A stretch of 64,000 nucleotides of DNA from contig JACQPN010000021.1 in NCBI GenBank assembly GCA_016207515.1, positions 124,001 through 188,000 of the forward strand. The letters are read 5' to 3'. Of this stretch, positions 23,300 through 32,264 are shown in pieces; position 1 is the stretch's first letter; every line of letters begins with the position of its first letter. Origin of the DNA: Euryarchaeota archaeon. Its GTDB lineage: Archaea > Thermoplasmatota > SW-10-69-26 > JACQPN01. The notes beneath the pieces were generated by a model. That model was not told the DNA's origin. It did not search any database and worked only from the letters and a program-made list of their open reading frames with translations. The translations under genes and the position numbers were made by a program.

Positions 23300-24289
23300 A
23301 TGATGGCGGATACCGGGTCTCGTGGCGCCGCATTGGCGAGGGTGGTGGCCTTGGGGCTCCTCCTTCCCATGGTCTCGGGTTGTGTGGGCTCTTCCCCCGA
23401 CGCTGATTCCGACCGCGACGGCCTCACCGACGCCTTCGAGGCGGCGGAACGCGGGGTCGCGATCAACGGGATCCTCGGGATCGTCATCCACAAGGTCACG
23501 TCGGACCCGTTTGACGCGGATACCGACGGTGATGGCCTCGACGATTTTTACGAGGCCCAAGCCGGGACCGACCCGAGCCTCATGGACTCGGATGAGGACG
23601 GCCTCTCCGACAAGGACGAGGTTCATCTCTGCACCGAATCAAACGCCGCCACGCATTTCGATAGCGACCGGCCGCTTCCCGATGGGCTTCCGGACGGGGA
23701 GGAACTCACGGGGTGGAAGATCGTCGTACGCGGCGTCGCGAAGCAAGTGACATCCGATCCCTGCGACCCGGACTTGGACGACGACGCCGTGAGCGACCTT
23801 GACGAGAAACGTCGTGGGACGGACCCGAACTCCAGAGACACCGATTCCGACAAGGCGGTCGATTCGGCCGATGTCGATCCCACGTGGGACCTAGGCGTCG
23901 CCTTCACTCTTCGTATCGCGCGAGTGGAGAACAGCAGCGTCCAAATCGACAGCCCCGTCCGCGTCGAAGTGCGTAGCGACGAAGGGGCGAAAGTCGACAA
24001 CATGAGCCTCAAAGACGCGCCGGGACTCGCCTATTCAGGTGTGGTGGACGCGGGCGACGCGGGGCTTCCCGGAGGCCTTGCGCCGCGCTCCCTTTTCATA
24101 TTCGTCATCGATTCGGCCGGCCGTGTCCTGAACATCTCGAGCGGCGCGGACCCCCGCGTCTTCCAATTCACTTTCGACCTCACCACGGGAAAGGCGAAAT
24201 GGGCGTCGGGCGAATCGACGACAGGCACGGGTTTCACATCGGGAACGGAAGCGCGCATTGATTTCATCCTGAAGACGGCGCGCAGTTAG
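23300..24289 (+). CDS. Lipoprotein with thrombospondin type 3-like calcium-binding repeats
   Basis: 329 aa. Signal and lipobox: ARVVALGLLLPMVSGC, Cys at about residue 28. Residues ~35-195 contain acidic repeats of the TSP3 DxDxDGxxD kind: DSDRDGLTDAFE, DADTDGDGLDDFYE, DSDEDGLSDKDE, DPDLDDDAVSDLDE and a degenerate DTDSDKAVDSADVD. They should bind calcium and hold the C-terminal beta domain (200-329) away from the membrane. Ligand unknown. ATG 23300 or 23303 are both possible. Confidence 0.75.
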   Translation: MMADTGSRGAALARVVALGLLLPMVSGCVGSSPDADSDRDGLTDAFEAAERGVAINGILGIVIHKVTSDPFDADTDGDGLDDFYEAQAGTDPSLMDSDEDGLSDKDEVHLCTESNAATHFDSDRPLPDGLPDGEELTGWKIVVRGVAKQVTSDPCDPDLDDDAVSDLDEKRRGTDPNSRDTDSDKAVDSADVDPTWDLGVAFTLRIARVENSSVQIDSPVRVEVRSDEGAKVDNMSLKDAPGLAYSGVVDAGDAGLPGGLAPRSLFIFVIDSAGRVLNISSGADPRVFQFTFDLTTGKAKWASGESTTGTGFTSGTEARIDFILKTARS

Positions 24290-24448
24290 GCGACCGGCGA
24301 GAGCGAGGCGATTCGGGTCAGAGCGCGGAGTGTGTCTTCATGGCTTCGAGCAGGGGCGGACAGAATGGCTTCCTGGGCATGGCGCCGGATAGGCGGCTTT
24401 TAGCATGGCCAACCGACCCTTACTACGTCCTCTCGAACTTCTTAAGTA

Positions 24449-25642
24449 TTGCCAGCGTGTAGTCCGCGCGGTGCAATAGGGATAATCGTCAAGCACGACA
24501 ACATCACGCTCATCGGGACGGCGCACGTCTCCCAGAAATCGGTCGACGAGGTGAACGCGACCATCGAGGCGGAGGCGCCCGACATAGTCGCCGTCGAACT
24601 TGATGAATTGAGGCACAAGGCCCTTACCGACAAGCAGCGCTGGCAGGAGACGCCGCTCATGGAGATGATGAAGGGCGGGCGCTCCTACTACCTCCTCGCA
24701 TCCGCCTTCTTGGCAAGCTACCAGCGCAGGATCGCGCGTGAGGCCGGCGTCGAACCAGGCGCGGAGATGCTTGCAGCGGTGAACAAGGCGCAGGAGAAGG
24801 GGATGCGCGTGGAACTTGCGGATCGCGACATCTCGATAACGTTGAAGCGCGCCTGGGGCAGGATGGGTTTCATCGAGAAACTCAAGATCGGTTGGGAGTT
24901 CATGAAGGCCGCCACCGGCGCCGGGGATGAAGCCGTGGACGTGGAGGGCCTCATGGAAGAGGACGCACTCACTTTGATGATGGATGAACTCTCCCACCAC
25001 GCGCCGTCCGTGACCGAGGTCTTGGTGAAGGAGCGGGACGCCTACCTGGCAGGAAAGATCCTTGCCGCGGCCAAGGGCGGAAAAGTCGTTGCAGTCTTGG
25101 GCGCCGGCCACTTGAAGGGCGTCAAGGCCCATCTTGAGAACCCGGCCGGGATACCGCGGCCAGAAGACCTCACAAGCATCCCAAAGCCGAAGTTCGCGTG
25201 GGGAAAGTTCATCGGATCGGCGCTTGTCCTCCTTATCGTGGGACTCATCGTCTACGCCGGTTACCAGGGGGTCCAAAGCGGGAACTTCGACAAGCTCCAG
25301 GAAGCGCTCATACAATACGTCCTTATCACGGGCCTCCTCGCCGCCCTCGGCGCGGCTCTCGCTCTTGCCCACCCGTATTCCATCGTTGCAGCCTTCGTCG
25401 GCGCCCCCTTCGCCGTCATCCATCCTCTCATCGCGTCGGGCTGGATCTCGGGTTACGTGGAGGCGATGGTCCGAAAACCCACCATGAAGGACTACGAGGG
25501 GCTCGCCGAGATGGAAAGTCTCCGCGACTTCTACAAGAACCGCGTGACGCGAGTCCTGCTCGTGGCCGCCTTCACCAACATCGGCGCAATGGTCGCAAGC
25601 GTGATAGTCGTGCCGGCGCTTCTCAAGGTCGTGGTCGGATGA
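24449..25642 (+). CDS. TraB/PrgY-family membrane protein
   Basis: 397 aa if started at TTG 24449. TraB-domain motifs: LIGTAHVSQKSVDEV, VAVELDELRHKAL, and VVAVLGAGHLKGVKAHL; C-terminal half has several transmembrane segments (~245-265, 275-310, 365-390). The TraB/GumN family has a protease-like fold; PrgY degrades or sequesters peptide pheromone. The start is uncertain: a TATA-like TTCTTAAGTA (24439-24448) abuts the TTG, and no canonical start lies at the expected initiation site ~24470. The stop codon overlaps the ATG of the M50 protease gene, so translation is probably coupled. Confidence 0.82.
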   Translation: MPACSPRGAIGIIVKHDNITLIGTAHVSQKSVDEVNATIEAEAPDIVAVELDELRHKALTDKQRWQETPLMEMMKGGRSYYLLASAFLASYQRRIAREAGVEPGAEMLAAVNKAQEKGMRVELADRDISITLKRAWGRMGFIEKLKIGWEFMKAATGAGDEAVDVEGLMEEDALTLMMDELSHHAPSVTEVLVKERDAYLAGKILAAAKGGKVVAVLGAGHLKGVKAHLENPAGIPRPEDLTSIPKPKFAWGKFIGSALVLLIVGLIVYAGYQGVQSGNFDKLQEALIQYVLITGLLAALGAALALAHPYSIVAAFVGAPFAVIHPLIASGWISGYVEAMVRKPTMKDYEGLAEMESLRDFYKNRVTRVLLVAAFTNIGAMVASVIVVPALLKVVVG

Positions 25643-26424
25643 ACTCGAGCCCGTTCAAGCGAAGCGGTGGCGACGGCGGGGTGAACGACGTGGGTGCGCC
25701 GGAGGATGCAGGGGACTACAACGATTATCCCGACCCAGGGGCATTCACGCTTTCCGGAACGGAAATCCTCCACCTGGTCCTTTCCATAATCGTCCTCACG
25801 ATCGCGTTTGCATTCGCGTTCACCGATTCACGGCTCGTCCAGTTGCCGGGATTCGGAGGCCAGCAGGGGTTCGCGCGAGCCATAGAAATCATGCCCTATT
25901 CGGCCCTCATCGTGGTCCTGGGCTTTGCGCTGCACGAACTCTCCCACAAAGTGGTGGCACAGGGTTACGCGATGTGGGCGGAGTTCAGGGCGAGCGCGGG
26001 CGGCCTCCTCATAGGCCTGGGGTTTGGCGTCCTCACGGGGTTCGTGTTCGCAGCCCCAGGCGCCGTCCACATCTACGGGAGCAGGGACGACTTCGACGAC
26101 GAGCGCGATTTCCTCGAGGCGACGGGGAAGATTAGCGTCGTGGGCCCCCTCATGAACATCGTCATCGCCATCGGCGCAGTCGCGGCCTGGATCTACGTGT
26201 TCGGCGGCCGGGGCCCGCAGGCCGGCGGTGTCTTCGTGATGCAGCTCATGGCCTTCGTCAATGCGTTCCTCGCCGTATTCAACATGCTCCCGGTGATGCC
26301 GCTTGACGGTGCGAAGGTCCTTGCCTGGAACAAACTCATCTACCTGGTCGTCGCCGGGTTCGCGGTCTTCCTCCTCTGGTTCACGGCGTTCGGCGGGTAC
26401 GCCGCCTTCGTGCCTGGGCGATAG
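25639..26424 (+). CDS. M50-family intramembrane zinc metalloprotease (site-2 protease-like)
   Basis: 261 aa; ATG overlaps the TraB stop (ATGA). Active site HELSH at residues 99-103 in a membrane helix, and the third zinc ligand in MLPVMPLDGAKVLAW (NPxDG variant, near 225). Five or six transmembrane segments. Such enzymes cleave transmembrane regulators within the bilayer. The cytoplasmic N-terminus (~35 residues) is acidic and disordered. Tight coupling to a TraB gene suggests a joint role in membrane-protein or peptide turnover; no substrate gene is evident. Confidence 0.87.
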   Translation: MNSSPFKRSGGDGGVNDVGAPEDAGDYNDYPDPGAFTLSGTEILHLVLSIIVLTIAFAFAFTDSRLVQLPGFGGQQGFARAIEIMPYSALIVVLGFALHELSHKVVAQGYAMWAEFRASAGGLLIGLGFGVLTGFVFAAPGAVHIYGSRDDFDDERDFLEATGKISVVGPLMNIVIAIGAVAAWIYVFGGRGPQAGGVFVMQLMAFVNAFLAVFNMLPVMPLDGAKVLAWNKLIYLVVAGFAVFLLWFTAFGGYAAFVPGR

Positions 26425-26599
26425 GCGGGCGCAAGGGCAATCGTCGGACGCCTTCCCCGATCGTCGAACCAACGCAAAAGACGGCTCGAACAGGCCACCA
26501 AAAAGGTTTCCTCCATACTCTTGTGCCGGCGACCATGCCCCGAGACGCGTCTTGCAGTAGGGTTATCTACCAGCCTCCGGCTTCAAAGGCGGTGGCACG

Positions 26600-28036
26600 A
26601 TGAAGGAGAACGTGACGGGGAAGGGCGTAGTCCGCAAGGAAAAGGATTCCCTCGGCGAGGTGTCGGTGCCGGCCGACGCGTATTGGGGCGCGCAGACGCA
26701 GCGCGCCGTCGAGAACTTCCCGGTGAGCGGCACGACGATGCCATCGTCCTTCATCCACGCGCTTGGACTCGTGAAGTTGGCGTGTGCCCGCGTGAACCGG
26801 AAGCGCGGTCGCCTTGACGGCAAACTCGCGGACGGGATCGAGAAGGCGGCGAGGGAGGTCTGGGAAGGCAAACTCGATGCCCAGTTCCCGATCGACGTGT
26901 TCCAGACCGGAAGCGGCACCTCGTCGAACATGAACGCGAACGAGGTGATCGCTTCGAGGGCGAACGAGATCCTCGGCGGGAAGCGCGGTGACAAGTCGCC
27001 GGTCCACCCGAACGACCACGTGAACATGGGCCAATCCTCGAACGACATCATACCGACGACCCTCCACGTCGCGGGCGCAATCATGGTGGAGAAGGACCTC
27101 CTCCCGTCACTGCGGCACCTCCACTCGGCCCTGGCCAAGAAGTCCCGTGACTTCGACGATGTGATCAAGATCGGTCGCACGCACCTGATGGATGCGGTGC
27201 CGATCCGGCTCGGCCAGGAGGTGTCTGGCTGGGCAAGCCAGGTCGAGCACTCGATCGAACGCGTCGAGGCGACGCTTCCACACCTACGCGAACTCGCGGT
27301 CGGTGGCACGGCCGTGGGAACGGGACTCAACACGGCGCCAGATTTCGGCTCCGACGTCGCAAAGGAGATCTCCGACCTTTGCGGGCTCAAGTTCGTCGAG
27401 GCGAGAAACCACTTCGAAGCGCAGGGAGCACAAGATGGCGTCCTCTGGAGTTCCGCCGCGCTGAACAGCACTGCGGCGAGCCTCATGAAGGTCGCAAACG
27501 ACATCCGGCTCCTTGCCTCGGGCACCCAGGCGGGGCTTGGTGAGATAATGCTTCCAGCCCTTCAGCCTGGCTCCTCCATCATGCCCGGCAAAGTCAATCC
27601 TGTGATTCCGGAAGCGGTCATCCAGGTGTGCGCGCAGGTCCACGGCTGCCACGTCGTCGTGACGCAGGGCGCCCAATGGGGGCAACTCGACCTCAACACG
27701 ATGCTTCCCGTCATCTCCTCCAATTACCTCTTCAGCATCGGGATCCTCTCGAACGCGTCCCGTGTCCTTGCGGACAAGTGCGTCTCAGGTATGGAGGCGA
27801 ACCGCGAACGCTGCGCCAGTTACATCGAGTTCAGCGTCTCGATGGCCACGGCACTAGCCCCGAGGATCGGGTACGACAAGGCAGCGGAGATAGCGAAGGC
27901 ATCCGTCAAGGAAAAGAAGACCGTGCGCGAGATGGCCTACAAGATGAGCGGACTCACAAAGACCGAGGTCGACACGTTGCTCGACCCCAAGGCCCAGACG
28001 GAGGCCAAGTGGACGGGCGCGGGAAGCGGCGGATAG
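26600..28036 (+). CDS. fumC: Fumarate hydratase class II
   Basis: 478 aa, TCA cycle: reversible hydration of fumarate to malate. Family blocks: SLGEVSVPADAYWGAQTQRA (N-terminus), GSGTSSNMNANEVIASRANE, HPNDHVNMGQSSNDIIPT (active-site His and Asn) and the SS loop GSSIMPGKVNPVIPEAV holding the catalytic serine. The PGKVNP form favours fumarase, although aspartate ammonia-lyase is close and cannot be excluded fully. TATA-like GGTTATCTA about 35 nt upstream. Converges with the MMPL gene, only 1 nt between stops. Confidence 0.88.
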   Translation: MKENVTGKGVVRKEKDSLGEVSVPADAYWGAQTQRAVENFPVSGTTMPSSFIHALGLVKLACARVNRKRGRLDGKLADGIEKAAREVWEGKLDAQFPIDVFQTGSGTSSNMNANEVIASRANEILGGKRGDKSPVHPNDHVNMGQSSNDIIPTTLHVAGAIMVEKDLLPSLRHLHSALAKKSRDFDDVIKIGRTHLMDAVPIRLGQEVSGWASQVEHSIERVEATLPHLRELAVGGTAVGTGLNTAPDFGSDVAKEISDLCGLKFVEARNHFEAQGAQDGVLWSSAALNSTAASLMKVANDIRLLASGTQAGLGEIMLPALQPGSSIMPGKVNPVIPEAVIQVCAQVHGCHVVVTQGAQWGQLDLNTMLPVISSNYLFSIGILSNASRVLADKCVSGMEANRERCASYIEFSVSMATALAPRIGYDKAAEIAKASVKEKKTVREMAYKMSGLTKTEVDTLLDPKAQTEAKWTGAGSGG

Positions 28037-28037
28037 C

Positions 28038-30422
28038 TCAGGCTTTCCGTCGCCCGATGATGAAGAATTTCCCGGGCGCCCTCGGCCCCGGCATGATTGA
28101 GCCCTTGGCAGCCTCGCTTCCCGTTGGCCCGCCAGTTCCGTCGCCGTGAAACGCGGTTTCATCCGTTTTCCTCAGACCGGGCGCAGATTTTACGTCGACG
28201 CTTTTTTCGCCCCTGGGCGAAAAAAGGGTCGGGGACCACCAGTTCCAATCCCCCATGAGCCGCATCGTCGCCGGCACGATGAGGGCTCTCACGATCGTCG
28301 CGTCGATCGCGATTGCGATCGCAAGCCCTATGCCGATGGCTTTGATGAGGACGACGTCGGCAAGGCCGAAGGCGGAGAAGACGATCACCATGATGGCCGC
28401 GGCGCCAGTGATGAGCCGGGCACTTCGCTCCAACCCCTCCGCCACGGCGTGCGTGTTGTCCCCGGTGCGCACGTACTCCTCGTGCATGCGAGACAACATC
28501 AGGACCTCGTAGTCCATCGAGAGACCGAAGACGGCGCAAAAGAGGATGACCGGTAGCGACGGTTCGATGGAAGAGGGGCTGAAACCGAGAAGGCCCGAGA
28601 GGTTTCCCTCCTGGAATATCCAGACCAACGCCCCGAAGGACGCGCTGATGGAGAGGACGTTCATGACGAGTGCTTTGAGCGGGAGTATCACGGAGCCGGT
28701 CTGGACGAGGAGGAGGAAATAGGTCACGACCACGATGAACGCGACGGCCGTGGGCGTGTGTCGAGCGATGAGTCCGAGCGTGTCGATGTCCACTGCGGGA
28801 AAACCGGTGACGACTATTTCACCGTCGGCGCCCAACGCGGCACTTCGCGCCGCGTCGACGATGGAGCGGGCGCCGTCGCTCGTCGCGTCGACGTCGGCGA
28901 CGACGTTAACGAGCACGACATGCGCGCCGACACTCTGGTGCAGCGCCGCGGCGACTTCGCTCGGGAGCGTCTCGCGGGGGGCGGAGTACATCGCCTGGTA
29001 ATCGGAGCGAGCGAGCGTCGGGTCGAGGTCCACGATGGATTCCACCCGGATCACGTGGGGGATCATCGAGAGATTGCGGGACAGGTCGTAGAGCGCGCCT
29101 ACCCGGGCGGCGGAGAGCGGGTCGCCGGAGCCGTACTCCACGATGACCTGGACGCTCGAGCGGCCCCGATCCGGAAAATCGGCGGCGAGGATCTCGTCGC
29201 CGCGGTGGGACTCAGCGTAAGCCGGCAGTTGCGCGACCCCCCCGCTTGCAAGATGCATGTTCAACGCGGGCGCTCCTGCGATGAGGAGGATGGCGACGGC
29301 CGGCACGAGGACCGCCAGCGGGCGTTCCATGACGGTCTTCGCAAAGTTTCGCCAGAACCCGTGTGCGCCGCGGCGCGCGGGCAAGGGCAACCTCCAACGA
29401 TTCACCCCATGGCCGATGATCGAAAGGACCGCGGGAAGGAAGGTGAGAGCGTAGAAGACCGCCAACGCGACGACGAGGGCGCCGGCAAGCCCCATGCTGG
29501 CGAAGAAAAGCCCTTGGTAGAACATGAGGGCGGAAAGCCCGATGACCACCGTGAGCCCCGAGAAGGTTATGGCCCGGCCGGCCGTCTTCATCGTGACGGC
29601 CAGTGCCTCCTCCACCGTCCTCCCGCTCGCAAGCTCTTCGCGGAAGCGTGCGACTATGAAGAGCGAATAATCGATCGCGACCCCTATGCCGATGAGCGTG
29701 ACGACGTTGAGCGCGTAGATGCTCACGTCGGTCGTTTGAGAGAGAAGGAACACGGCGGCCACCGCCCCGGACACGGCGAGGAGGCCGACACCGAGCGGCA
29801 GGACCGCGGCGACGACGGTGCCGAAGACGACCAGGAGAAGAAGGAGGACGAGGGGGAAGGTCACCATCTCGGCGCGTTGCAGGTCCCGTTCGAGTATCGC
29901 GTCGAAGTCGTGGTATATCGCAAGGCCCTCTGCCGCGGTCACCTCGAGGCTTGTCGATGTCACCTTCGAGCGCAGTTCGAGGTATTCGGTGCGCGCCTCG
30001 TTCAACGACTCGTTGACCGAGACGAGGGCCAAGGCGCGCCTTCCGTCGCGAGAGACTAGGATCGCCGCCTGGGCCGCTGGGAGGTCGTAGGGGGTCACCA
30101 CCTTCGAGACCCGTGTGTCGTTTGCCAGCGGGGCTAGCGCTTCGAGCATCGCTTGCCTGAACACCGACGAGTTCACGTCCTCGGTACTGCTTTCGAAGAT
30201 GAGGGCGAAGTACGAATCAGAGAAGGCGGGAAGCTCGTCCGCAAGAAGGGCTATCCCGCGGCCGGATTCCGTGTCCTTGGCGGGCGTGTAGGCGAGGAGT
30301 TTTCCGCCCTGTGCGGCGATCGCGGCCGAGAGCACGAGGACCACGGCGGAGAGCACCAGCATCCCGCGCCGACGACGATACACAAAACGTCCCCATCTAT
30401 CGAACAAACCGGAACCATCCAC
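28038..30422 (-). CDS. MMPL/RND-superfamily exporter
   Basis: 794 aa, two repeats each with one N-terminal TM, a large extracytoplasmic loop and five TM helices. MMPL signatures: GVAIDYSLFIVARFREELAS in the first half and FGLSMDYEVLMLSRMHEEYV in the second. Proton-driven export of lipids or hydrophobic compounds is typical; in archaea such proteins may move isoprenoid lipids, which fits the neighbouring prenyl synthase only loosely. The last ~65 residues are a polar Gly/Lys-rich tail beyond the family's usual end, and a 26-bp inverted repeat lies inside that coding stretch. Confidence 0.87.
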   Translation of the reverse strand: MDGSGLFDRWGRFVYRRRRGMLVLSAVVLVLSAAIAAQGGKLLAYTPAKDTESGRGIALLADELPAFSDSYFALIFESSTEDVNSSVFRQAMLEALAPLANDTRVSKVVTPYDLPAAQAAILVSRDGRRALALVSVNESLNEARTEYLELRSKVTSTSLEVTAAEGLAIYHDFDAILERDLQRAEMVTFPLVLLLLLVVFGTVVAAVLPLGVGLLAVSGAVAAVFLLSQTTDVSIYALNVVTLIGIGVAIDYSLFIVARFREELASGRTVEEALAVTMKTAGRAITFSGLTVVIGLSALMFYQGLFFASMGLAGALVVALAVFYALTFLPAVLSIIGHGVNRWRLPLPARRGAHGFWRNFAKTVMERPLAVLVPAVAILLIAGAPALNMHLASGGVAQLPAYAESHRGDEILAADFPDRGRSSVQVIVEYGSGDPLSAARVGALYDLSRNLSMIPHVIRVESIVDLDPTLARSDYQAMYSAPRETLPSEVAAALHQSVGAHVVLVNVVADVDATSDGARSIVDAARSAALGADGEIVVTGFPAVDIDTLGLIARHTPTAVAFIVVVTYFLLLVQTGSVILPLKALVMNVLSISASFGALVWIFQEGNLSGLLGFSPSSIEPSLPVILFCAVFGLSMDYEVLMLSRMHEEYVRTGDNTHAVAEGLERSARLITGAAAIMVIVFSAFGLADVVLIKAIGIGLAIAIAIDATIVRALIVPATMRLMGDWNWWSPTLFSPRGEKSVDVKSAPGLRKTDETAFHGDGTGGPTGSEAAKGSIMPGPRAPGKFFIIGRRKA
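28201..28226. repeat. Inverted repeat within the 3' end of the MMPL gene
   Basis: CTTTTTTCGCCC and GGGCGAAAAAAG form a 12-bp perfect stem with a two-base loop. In the reading frame it encodes LFSPRGEKS at the start of the extra C-terminal tail. Terminator-like and possibly inserted; similar T-run/A-run palindromes occur at 8540 and 15327. Confidence 0.6.
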
Positions 30423-30618
30423 GCTCGCGTTTTCGCCCTAGGACTTCGCCATGTATAGCCCATATTTCTCCCTTCGTAAAACGTGCCAACGAGTGTGGTT
30501 TGGTGCGGTAAACCACTGCCTCATCGGGTCGGGTCACGAGGCCTGTAGGGAAAACGTCGCACGCTTGGGCCCACAAACGCCCCCGCCCGGTCACCAATAC
30601 GGGCGCGCGATGCGGCGA

Positions 30619-31590
30619 TCAACGGTCGCGGTTTGCAAGGACCTTGGCGAAGCGGGCCAACTCGTCCCTGTAGGGCGATTGTTGGAGGGCGTTCAGGGAG
30701 AGGAGCGCCTCTTCGCTGTACGCTTTCGACATGCGCCTCGCGTCCTCGATCGCCCCTGATGCCCGTATCTCGGCGATCGCCTCAAGGACCTCGGTCTCGG
30801 TCTTCACGCTCTTCGCAAGGACCGCCCGCAGTTTGCGGCCGTGCCCGTTCTTGAGTGACAGGAGGCTCGGCATGGAAAGGACGCCGCTACGTAGGTCGAC
30901 GCCGAGTGGTTTCCCGGTCGCCCCGTCGTCCGAATAGACGTCGAGGAGGTCATCGTTGATCTGGAAGGCGATCCCCAAGCGGCCGCCGTAGGTCGTGAGG
31001 GCGTCGATCTCCGCTTGGTTTCCGCCGCCAAGGTACGCTCCGATGCCGGCCGCGGCGGCTATCGGGGCCGCGGTCTTCCTGTCCGCGATCTCGATGTATT
31101 TCTCCACCGTGAGGTCGAGGTCGCGTAGGCATTGCAGTTCCAGCACTTCGCCCTCGGCGAGTTTCGTGCAGGCCTTGGCCGTCATCGACACCACGTGCTC
31201 GTCGAGGTTGCCGGCGAGCTCGAATCCCCGGATGAAAAGGAAATCGCCGGCGATTATGGCCCTCTCGAGGCCGTACTCGCGGTACGTCGCGGCGACACCA
31301 CGCCGCTGGTAACCTCCGTCGATGATGTCGTCGTGGATGAGTGTCGCTGTGTGGATGAGCTCGATCCCCGCGGCCGCATCGACCGCTTCGGAAAGGCGCC
31401 TTGCGCCGCACGCGGCGAACGCGAGGAGCGTGATCCGGGGGCGGATGCGTTTGCCGCCGGCGTAGACCATCTTCGAGGCCATCTCGAGTAGTTGCGGGTC
31501 GTCGCATCGGAGGACTTCTCGCATCCTCTCCTCGACGCGTTGGAGTGTCGCTTCGAGGTCGAATCGGTCGAGGCGTGGGATCGCTTCCAT
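30619..31590 (-). CDS. Geranylgeranyl/polyprenyl diphosphate synthase
   Basis: 323 aa trans-isoprenyl diphosphate synthase supplying C20 or longer chains for archaeal ether lipids. First Asp-rich motif in IHTATLIHDDIIDGGYQRRG, second in FQINDDLLDVYSDDG; GGKRIRPRITLL is the conserved KxxRP region. Alanine and hydrophobic residues upstream of the first motif determine chain length, which I cannot call. ATG 31590 chosen: the TATA box at 31622-31630 predicts a ~9-nt leader, and the longer frame to 31713 crosses it. Confidence 0.92.
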   Translation of the reverse strand: MEAIPRLDRFDLEATLQRVEERMREVLRCDDPQLLEMASKMVYAGGKRIRPRITLLAFAACGARRLSEAVDAAAGIELIHTATLIHDDIIDGGYQRRGVAATYREYGLERAIIAGDFLFIRGFELAGNLDEHVVSMTAKACTKLAEGEVLELQCLRDLDLTVEKYIEIADRKTAAPIAAAAGIGAYLGGGNQAEIDALTTYGGRLGIAFQINDDLLDVYSDDGATGKPLGVDLRSGVLSMPSLLSLKNGHGRKLRAVLAKSVKTETEVLEAIAEIRASGAIEDARRMSKAYSEEALLSLNALQQSPYRDELARFAKVLANRDR

Positions 31591-31621
31591 GGCTACCAGG
31601 GCAATGCCATATGCGGAATGC

Positions 31622-31630
31622 GGTTTATAT
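31622..31630 (-). promoter_or_regulatory. TATA box for the prenyl synthase
   Basis: The minus strand reads ATATAAACC, centred about 36 nt before ATG 31590. Confidence 0.55.
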
Positions 31631-31777
31631 GGTGATTGTCGGGCCGTTATCGCGTGAGGCCTGCCGTCTCCAAGGGTAAGGGCAAAGGGTCTAAACGGTG
31701 CGAATGCGGGCACGGGGGCCCACGGGGAATCGGCACGCTAAGGCAGGAGGCCCCGACCCGCTTCATTCCACCGTCTT

Positions 31778-32053
31778 TCAGGCGCCTCGTTGCACCTCAA
31801 AGCCTCGTATCCCCTGTTCGGGCTCTTCGGCGACGTCCATGCCGTCCACGCGGGAAAGCGCGGGACCACGTCTCAACCAATCGAGGAAACGCTTGACCTT
31901 GCCAGCATCGCGCTCGACGACGATCTCCACGCGGCCGTCCGCGAGGTTGCGGGCCCAGCCTGCGACGCCAAGGAGGTCGGCTTCCGTCTTGGCGCTTTGC
32001 CTGAAGAACACGCCTTGCACCCGACCGGACATGAATGCGTGGAAGCGCACCAC
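31778..32053 (-). CDS. acyP: Acylphosphatase
   Basis: 91 aa, normal family length. MVRFHAFMSGRVQGVFFRQS contains the GRVQGVxFR phosphate-binding loop with the catalytic Arg, and GWARNLADGRVEIVVERDA holds the catalytic Asn. Hydrolyses acyl phosphates such as carbamoyl or acetyl phosphate. It stands alone between the prenyl synthase and ftsZ, both transcribed separately. Confidence 0.93.
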   Translation of the reverse strand: MVRFHAFMSGRVQGVFFRQSAKTEADLLGVAGWARNLADGRVEIVVERDAGKVKRFLDWLRRGPALSRVDGMDVAEEPEQGIRGFEVQRGA

Positions 32054-32197
32054 GTCCTAAGCAAGGCGTCACGTCGGAAACGTCTTCCGCCCTCCTCCGG
32101 GGGCGCGGGCCCGACCAACGCCCGCGGGTAGGATCGGGCCGGTTCCATCGAGGCTCATCACGCGGCGATCCAGGCCCGTTGGAATAAATAAGAAACG

Positions 32198-32207
32198 CTT
32201 TATAAAT
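32198..32207 (+). promoter_or_regulatory. TATA box for ftsZ
   Basis: CTTTATAAAT. Transcription would start near 32230, leaving a leader of ~34 nt that contains the GGAGGA ribosome site, so ftsZ is not leaderless. Confidence 0.6.
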
Positions 32208-32264
32208 GGAGGTTCTGGAATACAGCGGGATGCATCGCCGCACGCCCTCACGTGGAGGAATACT

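Noticed and set aside
24338-25423. 361-aa minus-strand frame opposite the TraB gene
   Set aside because: Shadow of the TraB coding frame; composition unlike a folded protein.
26600-28036. Aspartate ammonia-lyase assignment
   Set aside because: The SS loop reads MPGKVNP, typical of fumarase, rather than MPAKVNP; kept as an alternative only.
28758-30059. 433-aa plus-strand frame opposite the MMPL exporter
   Set aside because: Antisense shadow rich in Arg, Asp, Gly and His; MMPL motifs on the other strand are unambiguous.
31636-31896. 86-aa frame with CECGHGGPRG upstream of acylphosphatase
   Set aside because: Overlaps the acylphosphatase gene on the other strand; the Cys pair is not part of a recognisable ribbon.
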